Of a stretch of DNA of 13,740 nucleotides, positions 5,751 to 12,495 are shown in pieces; within the stretch, counting starts at the first letter, position 1; each line of letters opens with the position of its first letter. Location of the stretch: the NCBI GenBank assembly GCA_938004375.1, contig CALKWH010000007.1:1-13740 (forward strand), written 5' to 3'. The position numbers were made by a program, and so were the translations under genes. The stretch is from an uncultured Pseudomonadota bacterium (lineage in GTDB: Bacteria > Myxococcota_A > Polyangia > HGW-17). The notes below the pieces were generated by a model. The model searched no databases, was not told the origin of the DNA, and was given only the letters and a program-made list of their open reading frames with translations.

Positions 5751-7472
5751 ATGAAACGCCTGTTCGTCGCCGTCCTCTTCCTGTCGTTGTCCACCGTCGC
5801 CTGCGAGACCAAGGTGAAGACCACCTCGGCGTGCGGGGACGGGGTGCTCGACCCCGGGGAGGGCTGCGACGGCGCGGTTTTCTCGGTCCAACGCTGCACG
5901 GATCTGGGCTTCTACGAACAGCAGGGCGAGTTGAGCTGCCGGCCCGACTGCTCCCTGGACCTGACCGTGTGCACGGGGACCTGCGGCGACGGCATCATCC
6001 AGACCGGATTCTCCGAGCAGTGTGAGGGCGCCGATTTGGGCGGGAAGAGCTGCCAGGGCCTGGGACTGGGGCTGGGCACGCTCTCGTGCACGGCGGCCTG
6101 CCGGCTGGACACCTCCGGCTGCGAGCTGGCGGGCACCTGCGGGGACGGCGTCGTCAATCTGTTCGACGAGGACTGCGATCTGACCGACCTGGACGGTCAG
6201 ACCTGCGGGTCGCTGGGCCAGTACGACGGTACCCTGGCTTGCGCGGCGGGCTGCACGTGGGACTTCAGCGGCTGCGGAGGCGCCTGCGGCGACGGCGTCA
6301 TCCAGGAGGATCATGAGGCCTGTGACGAGGTCGACCTGGGGGCGGCGACCTGCCGGGATTCCGACTTCTTCTCGGGGACCCTCGTCTGCGCCGGCGACTG
6401 CACGCTCGACACGGCAGGCTGCGCGGACGCGACGACGCTCACCGGCGGCTACATCCACACCTGCGCGGTCCTCTCCAACGGCGGCGTGCGCTGCTGGGGC
6501 GCCAACAACAACTCCCAACTCGGGACCGGGGACTCGGTCGAGCGTCCCACCCCCGCTGCGGTCGCCAATCTGGCCTCGGCCGAGGCCGTATCCGCAGGCA
6601 ACACCCACACCTGCGCGCTGATGGGCGACGGCGGCGTGCGGTGCTGGGGGAACAACGACGAGTCCCAGCTCGGGGACGGCACCACCAACCTTTCCTCCAC
6701 CCCGGTGACCCTTTCCCTGACCGGCGTCACCACGCTGGAGGCGGGTGTGTATCACACCTGCGTCGTGCGCACCGACGGCGGGGTCTGGTGCTGGGGCGAC
6801 AACGACTACCAGCAGGTGTCCCAGGGCTCCGGGGACCAGGCCACCCCGGTCGCGGTGGCTGGCCTCGGACCCGCCCAGGCCGTGGCCGCCGGCGAGCACC
6901 ACACCTGCGCCCTGCTCGCTGACGGCACCGTGCGGTGCTGGGGCCGCAACAACTTCCGGCAGATGGGAAACACCGACAGCAGCGCCGTGCAGGCGATCCC
7001 CGCGGTGGTGGTGGGGCTCACCGGCGTCACGCAGCTGGCCGCGGGCAACAACCACACCTGCGCGGTCCTCGGTGACGGCTCGGCGCGGTGCTGGGGGAGC
7101 AACGACCAGGGCCAGCTCGGGAACGGCACCACCACCGGGTCCACCTCGTCGCCGGTCCAGGTCTCCGGGCTGTCCGGGGTGACCGCGCTCGCCGGCGGGG
7201 CCCATTTCACGTGTGCGCGACTCCTGGACGGGACGGTGCGCTGCTGGGGTGACAATGATTACGGCCAGCTGGGCGTCGGCACCACGACGGACTCGAGCCT
7301 TCCGCTGGCCGTGCCGGGGCTCACCGCGGTCGACGCCCTCGGCCTGGGGGACTCCCATGCCTGCGCCGTCAGCGGCGGGTTGGTGTGGTGCTGGGGCTAC
7401 AACGAGGACGGGGAGACCGGCGACGGCACCATCCGGAACAACCAGCTCAGCCCCGTGCAGACGCGCCCCTGA
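5751..7472 (+). CDS. Lipoprotein with four Cys-rich repeats and seven RCC1-like propeller repeats
   Basis: This is a probable cell-surface binding protein; partner and role are unknown. The 573-residue product has a lipoprotein signal peptide with the lipid Cys at residue 18 (STVAC). Residues 28-225 hold four repeats of about 50 residues, each starting CGDG and rich in Cys. They resemble the DUF4215 / Myxococcus cysteine-rich repeats. Residues 228-573 hold seven repeats of about 49 residues with the pattern [AG]G-x-x-H-T-C-A-x(7-8)-[RW]CWG-x-N-x-x-x-Q-L-G, the RCC1/BLIP-II type. Seven blades match the canonical RCC1 propeller, and each blade has a Cys pair (HTC and CWG) likely to form a disulfide, as expected outside the cytoplasm. 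The ATG at 5751 is chosen because it begins the signal peptide and follows GGGAG by 8 nt. A longer frame from 5688 would start inside the promoter. The gene converges on 7482-8765 with only 9 bp between the stops. Confidence 0.9.
   Translation: MKRLFVAVLFLSLSTVACETKVKTTSACGDGVLDPGEGCDGAVFSVQRCTDLGFYEQQGELSCRPDCSLDLTVCTGTCGDGIIQTGFSEQCEGADLGGKSCQGLGLGLGTLSCTAACRLDTSGCELAGTCGDGVVNLFDEDCDLTDLDGQTCGSLGQYDGTLACAAGCTWDFSGCGGACGDGVIQEDHEACDEVDLGAATCRDSDFFSGTLVCAGDCTLDTAGCADATTLTGGYIHTCAVLSNGGVRCWGANNNSQLGTGDSVERPTPAAVANLASAEAVSAGNTHTCALMGDGGVRCWGNNDESQLGDGTTNLSSTPVTLSLTGVTTLEAGVYHTCVVRTDGGVWCWGDNDYQQVSQGSGDQATPVAVAGLGPAQAVAAGEHHTCALLADGTVRCWGRNNFRQMGNTDSSAVQAIPAVVVGLTGVTQLAAGNNHTCAVLGDGSARCWGSNDQGQLGNGTTTGSTSSPVQVSGLSGVTALAGGAHFTCARLLDGTVRCWGDNDYGQLGVGTTTDSSLPLAVPGLTAVDALGLGDSHACAVSGGLVWCWGYNEDGETGDGTIRNNQLSPVQTRP
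6432..7469 (+). repeat. Seven tandem RCC1-like coding repeats (about 147 bp each)
   Basis: The repeats are visible as recurring HTCA and CWG codon blocks. They have diverged at DNA level but keep the same length within a few codons; repeats 4 and 5 are slightly longer. Repeat 7 has HACAV and is shortened before CWG. They encode the propeller of the surrounding lipoprotein. Confidence 0.9.
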
Positions 7473-7481
7473 TCGACGCCG

Positions 7482-8765
7482 CTATTTCTTCAACAGGGCT
7501 GCGCAGCCCTTGGCGTCCGCGAGCTCGACGGCCTTGCTGACCTTTTCGTAGTCCTTGATCGCGCGGAGTTTTTCCACCGAGCCCGGCGTCAACTGCCTCA
7601 ACAGCCCGTTCCCGCCCGCATCGAAGAGATAATCCGTCCTGGAACACACGATCCGGACGTCATCCGACTCGCCGGTCGTGTCGGGATACGAGTTGTGTTC
7701 GACGACGGTGTCCATCAGGAACAGGCCGTCCCCGGTCACGAACCACGAGAGGCTGGCCCGGTATTCGGTGGTCCTGCCGACGGTGGTGGAGGATTCGGTC
7801 GCCTGGAGGGTCCGCATGGCCTGCAACATGCCGTTTTCGAACACAAAGACCGTGTGAAACGACCTGGAGAATTCGCTGGGGTCGCTCCCGGGCTTGCAAT
7901 AGAGGCCTTTGGTGACCTTGTCCTGGATTTCCTTTTCGATGTTGCCGGTCCTGTAGGCGATGATGGCTGCGGCGCCGCCGGGGTTCGGCAGCTTCACGAC
8001 CTGGGGGACGGCGTCGAACCCGTCGAACGGCTCCAGTTTGTCGAACTCGTGGACGGTCAGCCGCGGTCCGGCCTCGGACGCGGTCACGAAGACGCCGAAG
8101 AAGCCCTCCCGGGCGGTGTTGTCCTCGGCGCAGCGCCTGAAGCCCTCGGGAGTGACGCGGACCAGCAGCCCCAGCACGGCCTGATCCTGGAGCTCCAGCA
8201 CGCTCACGGTGGCCCTGGCGGGGAGGGTCTTCCAGTTCTCCGCGGCCGGCTTGAACCCGGGGAAGACCTTCGAGAAGACCTCGCCCGGATCACCCGCCTT
8301 CGTGGACAGCGCCGACAGACCGGTAGCGAGCGCCCGGAGCATGGGCTCGAAGTCGCCGGCGACGAGGGCGGCGGCGTCCTTGCCCTCGACGGACTTCGCC
8401 AGGACGACGACGGGGGCGGGGATCGGTTGGTGGCCGGTCTTCTCGTACTCGATGAGCGCGCTGTTGGGCGTCTTCGCCCGCCCGGGCAGCCCCGCCGGGG
8501 CGGCCTTCGCGACCGCGGGATCCGTCTTGCCGGGATCGGGGGGCGAGTCGGGGGTCATTCCGGCCGTTGACCCGGCCTTGGGGGGCGGGGTCACAGGGGC
8601 GGTCGCCGTCTTGTCCGGGGCGCCGGCTGCGGGCGGCCCGTCCTTTCCCTTGGAGGAGCAGGCCCCCGTGAGGATCATCAGCAGACAGGACGTGGCCCAG
8701 AGGATCCGATGAGCCCCGAAGAGGTGACACGATGCAGGTTCAGTTCCGGTTGTGAGGTGGCGCAT
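7482..8765 (-). CDS. Lipoprotein of unknown function
   Basis: I do not recognise the family. The 427-residue product has a long N-region and then a hydrophobic segment ending in the lipobox LTGAC (lipid Cys36). A Pro/Ala/Gly/Lys-rich unstructured linker runs from about 37 to 100. The remaining roughly 320 residues look like a globular alpha/beta domain, with few Cys (CRR/RRCAEDN, LYCKPGSD, RIVCSRTD, KGCAAL) and no transmembrane segment. Blocks such as EGFFGVFVTASEAGPRLTVHEFDKL could be noted for a search. The ATG at 8765 is supported by AGGAG (8773-8777) 7 nt upstream. The gene follows the serpin gene on the same strand after 86 bp that contain a candidate promoter and inverted repeats, so it may be transcribed alone or with the serpin. 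Confidence 0.8.
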   Translation of the reverse strand: MRHLTTGTEPASCHLFGAHRILWATSCLLMILTGACSSKGKDGPPAAGAPDKTATAPVTPPPKAGSTAGMTPDSPPDPGKTDPAVAKAAPAGLPGRAKTPNSALIEYEKTGHQPIPAPVVVLAKSVEGKDAAALVAGDFEPMLRALATGLSALSTKAGDPGEVFSKVFPGFKPAAENWKTLPARATVSVLELQDQAVLGLLVRVTPEGFRRCAEDNTAREGFFGVFVTASEAGPRLTVHEFDKLEPFDGFDAVPQVVKLPNPGGAAAIIAYRTGNIEKEIQDKVTKGLYCKPGSDPSEFSRSFHTVFVFENGMLQAMRTLQATESSTTVGRTTEYRASLSWFVTGDGLFLMDTVVEHNSYPDTTGESDDVRIVCSRTDYLFDAGGNGLLRQLTPGSVEKLRAIKDYEKVSKAVELADAKGCAALLKK

Positions 8766-8788
8766 GATTCGACTCCTTGCGTGGCAAT

Positions 8789-8817
8789 TTTATGTCACCG
8801 AACCCCCCAGAATACAA
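8789..8817 (-). promoter_or_regulatory. Candidate promoter of the 7482-8765 lipoprotein gene
   Basis: On the minus strand, TTGTAT (8817-8812) is followed after 17 bp by CATAAA (8794-8789), each matching 4 of 6 consensus bases. TAAAAT two bases further on is an alternative -10 box. Confidence 0.4.
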
Positions 8818-8830
8818 GCCTCTCGGTGAC
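8794..8830. repeat. 8-bp inverted repeat straddling a promoter
   Basis: GTCACCGA (8794-8801) and TCGGTGAC (8823-8830) are perfect complements separated by 21 nt. One arm abuts the candidate -10 box and the other lies upstream of the -35 box, as for a dimeric regulator with two half-sites. It could also be a loose stem in the 3' end of the serpin transcript. Confidence 0.5.
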
Positions 8831-8849
8831 CGGCCAGGAGCGCGGCCGG
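8830..8849 (-). terminator. GC hairpin just after the serpin stop
   Basis: CCGGCC (8830-8835) and GGCCGG (8844-8849) form a 6-bp stem with an 8-nt loop, 2 bp after the serpin stop codon. No T-run follows on the minus strand, so it is at best a weak or Rho-assisted terminator. It adjoins the 8-bp inverted repeat. Confidence 0.3.
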
Positions 8850-8851
8850 GG

Positions 8852-10144
8852 TCATTTCGTCGGATCGGTCACGCGGCCCAGGAAGAGGATGGTGCCGGTG
8901 GAGAGCTCGCGGATGATGTAGAGGAACGGGCGGTCCACGGTGACCGGGAGGCCGCCGTCGCAGTTGTTCGCGCTGATGATGGCGGTGGCGGCGCCGGCCT
9001 CGGTGCCCTGCTCGTCGAGGGCGATGAAGGCCTTGTGGACGACCGCGCCGATGAAGAACGGGACCGCGGAGCCGCCATGGATGCCCGAAAAGTCGGCCCG
9101 GTCGTCGAACGCCAGCTCCATGCCCAACCCCTTCAGGAGTTCGTCGAAGCGCGTCTCCAGCTCGTAGCGGAACTTCGGCAGGTGCAGGCTCAGCGTCTCG
9201 GGGGCGAGCCGGTCCACGATGTCGAGGTAGGCCGTGGCGTCCAGGGTCTGCTCGAACGCGTCGAGGCCGCCGGCCTCGGGCACCAGGATGAGCATGGCCG
9301 TGTGTCCGCCCTTGTACGGGAGCTCCACGGCTTCAAAGCCGGCCCCCGCGAAGTACCGGGCCGACAGCGAATCCTGGAACATCATCTGCGCGCTGACGTC
9401 GCCTTCGGGAGTGTGGAAGGTCCCCGGGCCGGTCAGGCTGGCGTTGAACTCGTTCTCCCAGTCGGCTTTGAAGTAGATGGCGTTGGTGAGCACCAACCAC
9501 GCCCTAGAGAGCAGGTCGTTGTATTCGGCGGGCAGAAGGTCGCGGATGGTGTGGTTCGTCTCCTGCTCGACCCAGGCGTTGATGGTGCGGCGCGAGCCAT
9601 CGGCGTCCCCCTCGAAGTCGAGCAGGTACATGCCGGTGTCGTAGTACCGGGCGAGCACGTCCAGAAACGGGGTCTGCAGTTCGACCCTGGGCAGGGCCCA
9701 CATCGCGTTGGCGACCGAGAGCCGGAAGATGGCGGGATCCTCGGCGCCGATGGTGTCGAAGTGGAGATCCAGGGCGCCCAGGGTCCGGTGCACGTCGTCC
9801 TGGGATCCGACGAACCCCATCACGTCGGCGATCTCGTCGGCGGTCTGGCCCAGCGCGCCGGCCCACTGCATGCCGAACGCGGTGGTCACGGAGTAGGGGG
9901 AGAACACCACGTTTTCGTCACCCCCGCCGGCGATGCCGTGGTAGGCGTCGAAGGCGAAGTCGTGGTTGCCCCGCACCTGGGCGACGACCACCGGGTCCGT
10001 CAAGGCGGTGGAGGTGTCGCGCGGCAGGTCGGACTTGACCATCCTGGGATGGACCGTTTTGGGGCCGTCGTCGCCGCAGCCGGGCGTCGCGGCCAGGAGG
10101 ATACCGGTGAGCATGAAACAGGCTAAGTCAGTGTGTATTTTCAT
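8852..10144 (-). CDS. Serpin-family protease inhibitor, lipoprotein
   Basis: Serpins inhibit serine or cysteine proteases by a suicide mechanism in which the cleaved loop inserts into a beta-sheet. The 430-residue product starts with a lipoprotein-type signal (lipid Cys23, ATPGC), so it is probably anchored in the envelope. Family blocks are NVVFSPYSVTTAFGM (78-92), NAIYFKADWENEF (221-233), ELPYKGG (274-280) and the C-terminal DRPFLYIIRELSTGTILFLGRVTDP (404-428). The hinge of the reactive-centre loop, EQGTEAGAATA (378-388), has Thr at P14 and small residues at P12-P9, the pattern of inhibitory serpins. Aligned by position to alpha-1-antitrypsin, P1-P1' falls at Asn394-Cys395, with an uncertainty of about one residue because the loop is one residue longer. 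The start is set at ATG 10144, 7 nt after AGGAG (10152-10156). The adjacent ATG at 10147 has only 4 nt spacing. Confidence 0.93.
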   Translation of the reverse strand: MKIHTDLACFMLTGILLAATPGCGDDGPKTVHPRMVKSDLPRDTSTALTDPVVVAQVRGNHDFAFDAYHGIAGGGDENVVFSPYSVTTAFGMQWAGALGQTADEIADVMGFVGSQDDVHRTLGALDLHFDTIGAEDPAIFRLSVANAMWALPRVELQTPFLDVLARYYDTGMYLLDFEGDADGSRRTINAWVEQETNHTIRDLLPAEYNDLLSRAWLVLTNAIYFKADWENEFNASLTGPGTFHTPEGDVSAQMMFQDSLSARYFAGAGFEAVELPYKGGHTAMLILVPEAGGLDAFEQTLDATAYLDIVDRLAPETLSLHLPKFRYELETRFDELLKGLGMELAFDDRADFSGIHGGSAVPFFIGAVVHKAFIALDEQGTEAGAATAIISANNCDGGLPVTVDRPFLYIIRELSTGTILFLGRVTDPTK

Positions 10145-10169
10145 CATGGAGCTCCTTTCCGGTATTGGA

Positions 10170-10198
10170 AATAGCACAGTCGGCTGGATGATCCACAA
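10170..10198 (-). promoter_or_regulatory. Weak candidate promoter of the serpin gene
   Basis: On the minus strand, TTGTGG (10198-10193) is followed after 17 bp by GCTATT (10175-10170). Matches are 4 of 6 and 3 of 6, so this is tentative. Its -35 box overlaps the palindrome at 10195-10206. Confidence 0.25.
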
Positions 10199-10206
10199 AA
10201 TTTTGT
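10195..10206. promoter_or_regulatory. 12-bp perfect palindrome ACAAAATTTTGT, candidate operator
   Basis: This AT-rich perfect palindrome sits in GC-rich DNA, between the divergent serpin and phosphoesterase genes. It overlaps the candidate -35 box of the serpin promoter. It resembles a dimer binding site, but no regulator is encoded nearby. Confidence 0.4.
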
Positions 10207-10224
10207 CGAAACTCCGGGGATGGG

Positions 10225-10253
10225 TTGCCCTTTCCGGTAGACGTGTCTACATT
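10225..10253 (+). promoter_or_regulatory. Candidate promoter of the metallophosphoesterase gene
   Basis: TTGCCC (10225-10230) is followed after 17 bp by TACATT (10248-10253), each matching 4 of 6 consensus bases. The ribosome site GGAGG begins at 10262, so the leader would be short. Confidence 0.45.
10237..10250. promoter_or_regulatory. Inverted repeat GTAGAC-N2-GTCTAC over the -10 box
   Basis: Perfect 6-bp arms (10237-10242 and 10245-10250) with a 2-bp centre lie in the promoter spacer and enter the candidate -10 box. The position suits a repressor operator. This is an inference from position only. Confidence 0.4.
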
Positions 10254-10272
10254 GGGTGGACGGAGGGCGCCC

Positions 10273-11457
10273 ATGGCCTGGTGGAAGTACGTCCTGTTCA
10301 TCACCGTCACGGTGGCTGCCTACGCGGGCCTGCTGTTCTGGTTCGCCCGCCGGTTCGTGCGGTTCCTGCCGCTCACCGTGCGGCGCCGGGGCTGGATCCT
10401 GGGCGCGCTGGTCGCGCTGTATCCCATCATCTACCTGTTCCGGCGCGTGGATCGCGTGACCCGGTTCGAGCACCTCGAGGGGGTGCTGGCGGGATTTTAC
10501 GTGGTGATGGTTTTCTTTTTGATCCTGGCCTTTTTCGTGCTCGCGCGGGACCTGCTGTGGTGGGCGGCGCTGGGGGTCGACCGCGGGCTCGTGCGCTTCG
10601 CCGGGCGCCGTGCGCTGCCCGAGGCGCCGGAGAAACGTCAAAAGTTGCTGCAACATTCAACGCTGGCCGTCACCGGGCTCGCCGCCGTGCTGCTGGCGTT
10701 GGGCGTCTACCAGGCGCTGGCGCCGCCGGTGGTGCGCGAGGTGACGGTGCGCGACGACCGGCTGCCGCCCGGGCTCGACGGCCTGCGCATCGCTGTGGTG
10801 AGCGACCTGCACGTCGGGCCGACCCTGGGGCGCGAGCACGTGGCCCGGGTGGTGCGCGCGCTCAACGCGCAGGACGCGGACCTGGTCGTCATCGTCGGCG
10901 ACCTGGTCGACGGCCCCTGGGAGGCCGTGGAACCCATGCTGGCGCCGCTGCGGGAGTTGAACCAGCCCGCCTTCTTCGTGTCGGGGAACCACGAGCTTTA
11001 CTGGGGCTGGCCGGACTGGCGCACGGGGCTCACGGCCCTGGGGCTCACGGTGCTGTCCAACGACTCTCGGGCCTTCGAGCGGGACGGAGCGCGGTGGCTC
11101 CTGGGCGGCATCCCGGACCGGCAGCGCTGGTCCGGCGGGCCCCAACCCAAAGACCCGGGCCCCGGGCTCAGCCTGCGCGACGCGCCGCCCGCGGATTACC
11201 GGATCCTGCTCGCCCACCGGCCCACCACCGCGCCCGCGGCGGCCGAGGCCGGGTATCACCTGATGATCTCCGGTCACACCCACGGCGGCCAGTTCTTCCC
11301 GCTCACCCTGCTCTCGCCGCACCTGCCCGGCGGCGGCGCCGGGCTGTCGCGTCACGGCGCCCTGCGCGTGTTCGTGACCGCCGGCGCCGGCTTCTGGGGC
11401 CCGCCGGTGCGGCTGTTCAACCCGCCCGAGGTGGTGGTGCTCACGCTGCGACGCTGA
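10273..11457 (+). CDS. Membrane-anchored metallophosphoesterase (YkuE/YaeI-like)
   Basis: This is a predicted two-metal phosphoesterase; the substrate is unknown, and a phospholipid- or nucleotide-type substrate is only a guess from relatives. The 394-residue product has about four hydrophobic segments in its first 150 residues (roughly 6-26, 40-56, 68-92 and 129-150), then the calcineurin-like catalytic domain. Metal-binding motifs are in order: SDLH (177-180), GDLVD (209-213), GNHE (238-241), AHRP (314-317) and GHTHGG (334-339). The end GAGFWGPPVRLFNPPEVVVLTL is typical of the YkuE/YaeI subgroup. All expected metal ligands are present. The ATG at 10273 is supported by GGAGG (10262-10266) 6 nt upstream. 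An in-frame ATG at 10225 lies in the promoter. The gene converges on the next one with 8 bp between the stops. Confidence 0.92.
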   Translation: MAWWKYVLFITVTVAAYAGLLFWFARRFVRFLPLTVRRRGWILGALVALYPIIYLFRRVDRVTRFEHLEGVLAGFYVVMVFFLILAFFVLARDLLWWAALGVDRGLVRFAGRRALPEAPEKRQKLLQHSTLAVTGLAAVLLALGVYQALAPPVVREVTVRDDRLPPGLDGLRIAVVSDLHVGPTLGREHVARVVRALNAQDADLVVIVGDLVDGPWEAVEPMLAPLRELNQPAFFVSGNHELYWGWPDWRTGLTALGLTVLSNDSRAFERDGARWLLGGIPDRQRWSGGPQPKDPGPGLSLRDAPPADYRILLAHRPTTAPAAAEAGYHLMISGHTHGGQFFPLTLLSPHLPGGGAGLSRHGALRVFVTAGAGFWGPPVRLFNPPEVVVLTLRR

Positions 11458-11465
11458 CCGTCCGG

Positions 11466-12332
11466 TCACTCGATGGGGGAGCAGGCGTCGAAGGTGCAGT
11501 CGTGGAACCAGCCGCACAGCTGTTCGGCGTTGAAGCACGCCTGGCAGGCGTCGGGGACGCAGGTGGGGATGTACTCGGCGCCCACATTGCAGAACGTGCC
11601 CGGGCCGCACTCGTCGCCGAACAGGCAGGGCTGCACGAAGGCGCACATGGCCGGGCGGAAGCCGGCGTCGCCCGGGCAGTTCCCGCGGCGCACCAGCGTG
11701 ACCGGCGCCCAGTAATCCTCGATGGGCCCCAGCCGGAACCAGTCCCCGGGGCGCGGCGCGGCGAGCGGACAGTCCCCCTCCCGGGCCACGACCAGGTCCA
11801 CGCGGTCACCGTCGGTGAACTCGTCGAAGCCGCCCCAGAAGCGGTGGGTCTCCACCGTGATCCAGGTGCTTATGCAGCCGCCTGAGCGCTCCACCATCGC
11901 CGTGTAGAACGTGACCAGGTCGGGGTCGGCGGCGCAGCGGGCGGCCAGGGTCTTCGTGCGCCAGGTGAAGCCGGAAACCGTGCCCAGGCCGGTCTCGAAG
12001 ACGTTGGGCTCCTCGCCGGGCGCCGGGCAAAACCGCACGCGCTCGGTCTCGTCGGTCAACAGGCCCACGTCCCCGCAGTTGCGGCACGCGGTGACCCTCA
12101 GGTGGGGCTCGTACACCCCGTCCAGGCCGAAGTCCCCCGCAACCCCGGTGCAGTAGGTGAAGCCGGTGCCGTCGCCGGTGACGAAGGCGGCGAAGTCGGG
12201 CTGCGTCACGAAGTCGGCGATGGTCCCGTAGCCGGGGACGAAGGCGTAAGAATCCCTGGAAGGGGCGTCGTCGCAGGCCCAGAGACAGCAGGCAGCGGTC
12301 CAGATGACGAGGATTCCCGTGGTGTGGCGCAT
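11466..12332 (-). CDS. Cysteine-rich lipoprotein of unknown function
   Basis: I do not recognise the family. The 288-residue product has a signal peptide ending in the lipobox CLWAC (lipid Cys20), followed by DD. Asp after the lipid Cys retains lipoproteins in the inner membrane in E. coli, but that rule may not hold here. The mature part is rich in Cys throughout. The last 60 residues are the densest, with QPCLFGDECGPGTFCN, TCVPDACQACF and LCGWFHDCTFDACSP, recalling EGF-like or 'CGPGxxC' disulfide modules seen in secreted deltaproteobacterial proteins. The middle domain contains CRNCGDVG, a CxxC pair. The ATG at 12332 is supported by GGGAG 6 nt upstream. The gene is divergent from 12496-13188 and has its own promoter. 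Confidence 0.8.
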   Translation of the reverse strand: MRHTTGILVIWTAACCLWACDDAPSRDSYAFVPGYGTIADFVTQPDFAAFVTGDGTGFTYCTGVAGDFGLDGVYEPHLRVTACRNCGDVGLLTDETERVRFCPAPGEEPNVFETGLGTVSGFTWRTKTLAARCAADPDLVTFYTAMVERSGGCISTWITVETHRFWGGFDEFTDGDRVDLVVAREGDCPLAAPRPGDWFRLGPIEDYWAPVTLVRRGNCPGDAGFRPAMCAFVQPCLFGDECGPGTFCNVGAEYIPTCVPDACQACFNAEQLCGWFHDCTFDACSPIE

Positions 12333-12362
12333 GGTCGGCTCCCGGGCGCGGGCCCTGTCGTG

Positions 12363-12390
12363 AGGGTACCCTTGTCGGGGCCATTGTCAA
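12363..12390 (-). promoter_or_regulatory. Candidate promoter of the cysteine-rich lipoprotein gene
   Basis: On the minus strand, TTGACA (12390-12385, perfect -35) is followed after 16 bp by TACCCT (12368-12363). The -10 box keeps only the TA---T positions. Confidence 0.5.
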
Positions 12391-12418
12391 GCAGCGCAGG
12401 AGACGGTTGCTAAACCGC

Positions 12419-12446
12419 TTGACCTGTCGCGTCGCTCGTGTACTGT
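12419..12446 (+). promoter_or_regulatory. Candidate promoter of the 12496-13188 lipoprotein gene
   Basis: TTGACC (12419-12424) is followed after 16 bp by TACTGT (12441-12446), with the same TTGAC-N16/17-TA---T layout as the divergent promoter next to it. Confidence 0.5.
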
Positions 12447-12495
12447 GGTCGCAACGCCGCACACGCGGTGCAACCCACAACCCAAGGAGTCCCTC

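Noticed and set aside
5472..7358. 628-codon minus-strand frame opposite the RCC1 gene
   Set aside because: It is repetitive only because it mirrors the RCC1 repeats. It has no signal peptide or ribosome site and overlaps two well-supported genes.
6432..7469. Tandem repeats as a possible CRISPR array
   Set aside because: The periodicity is coding (about 147 bp) with RCC1 protein motifs. There are no short identical repeats with unique spacers.
9966..11885. 639-codon plus-strand frame across the phosphoesterase gene
   Set aside because: It is out of frame with the phosphoesterase motifs and runs through the divergent promoter. It is a shadow.
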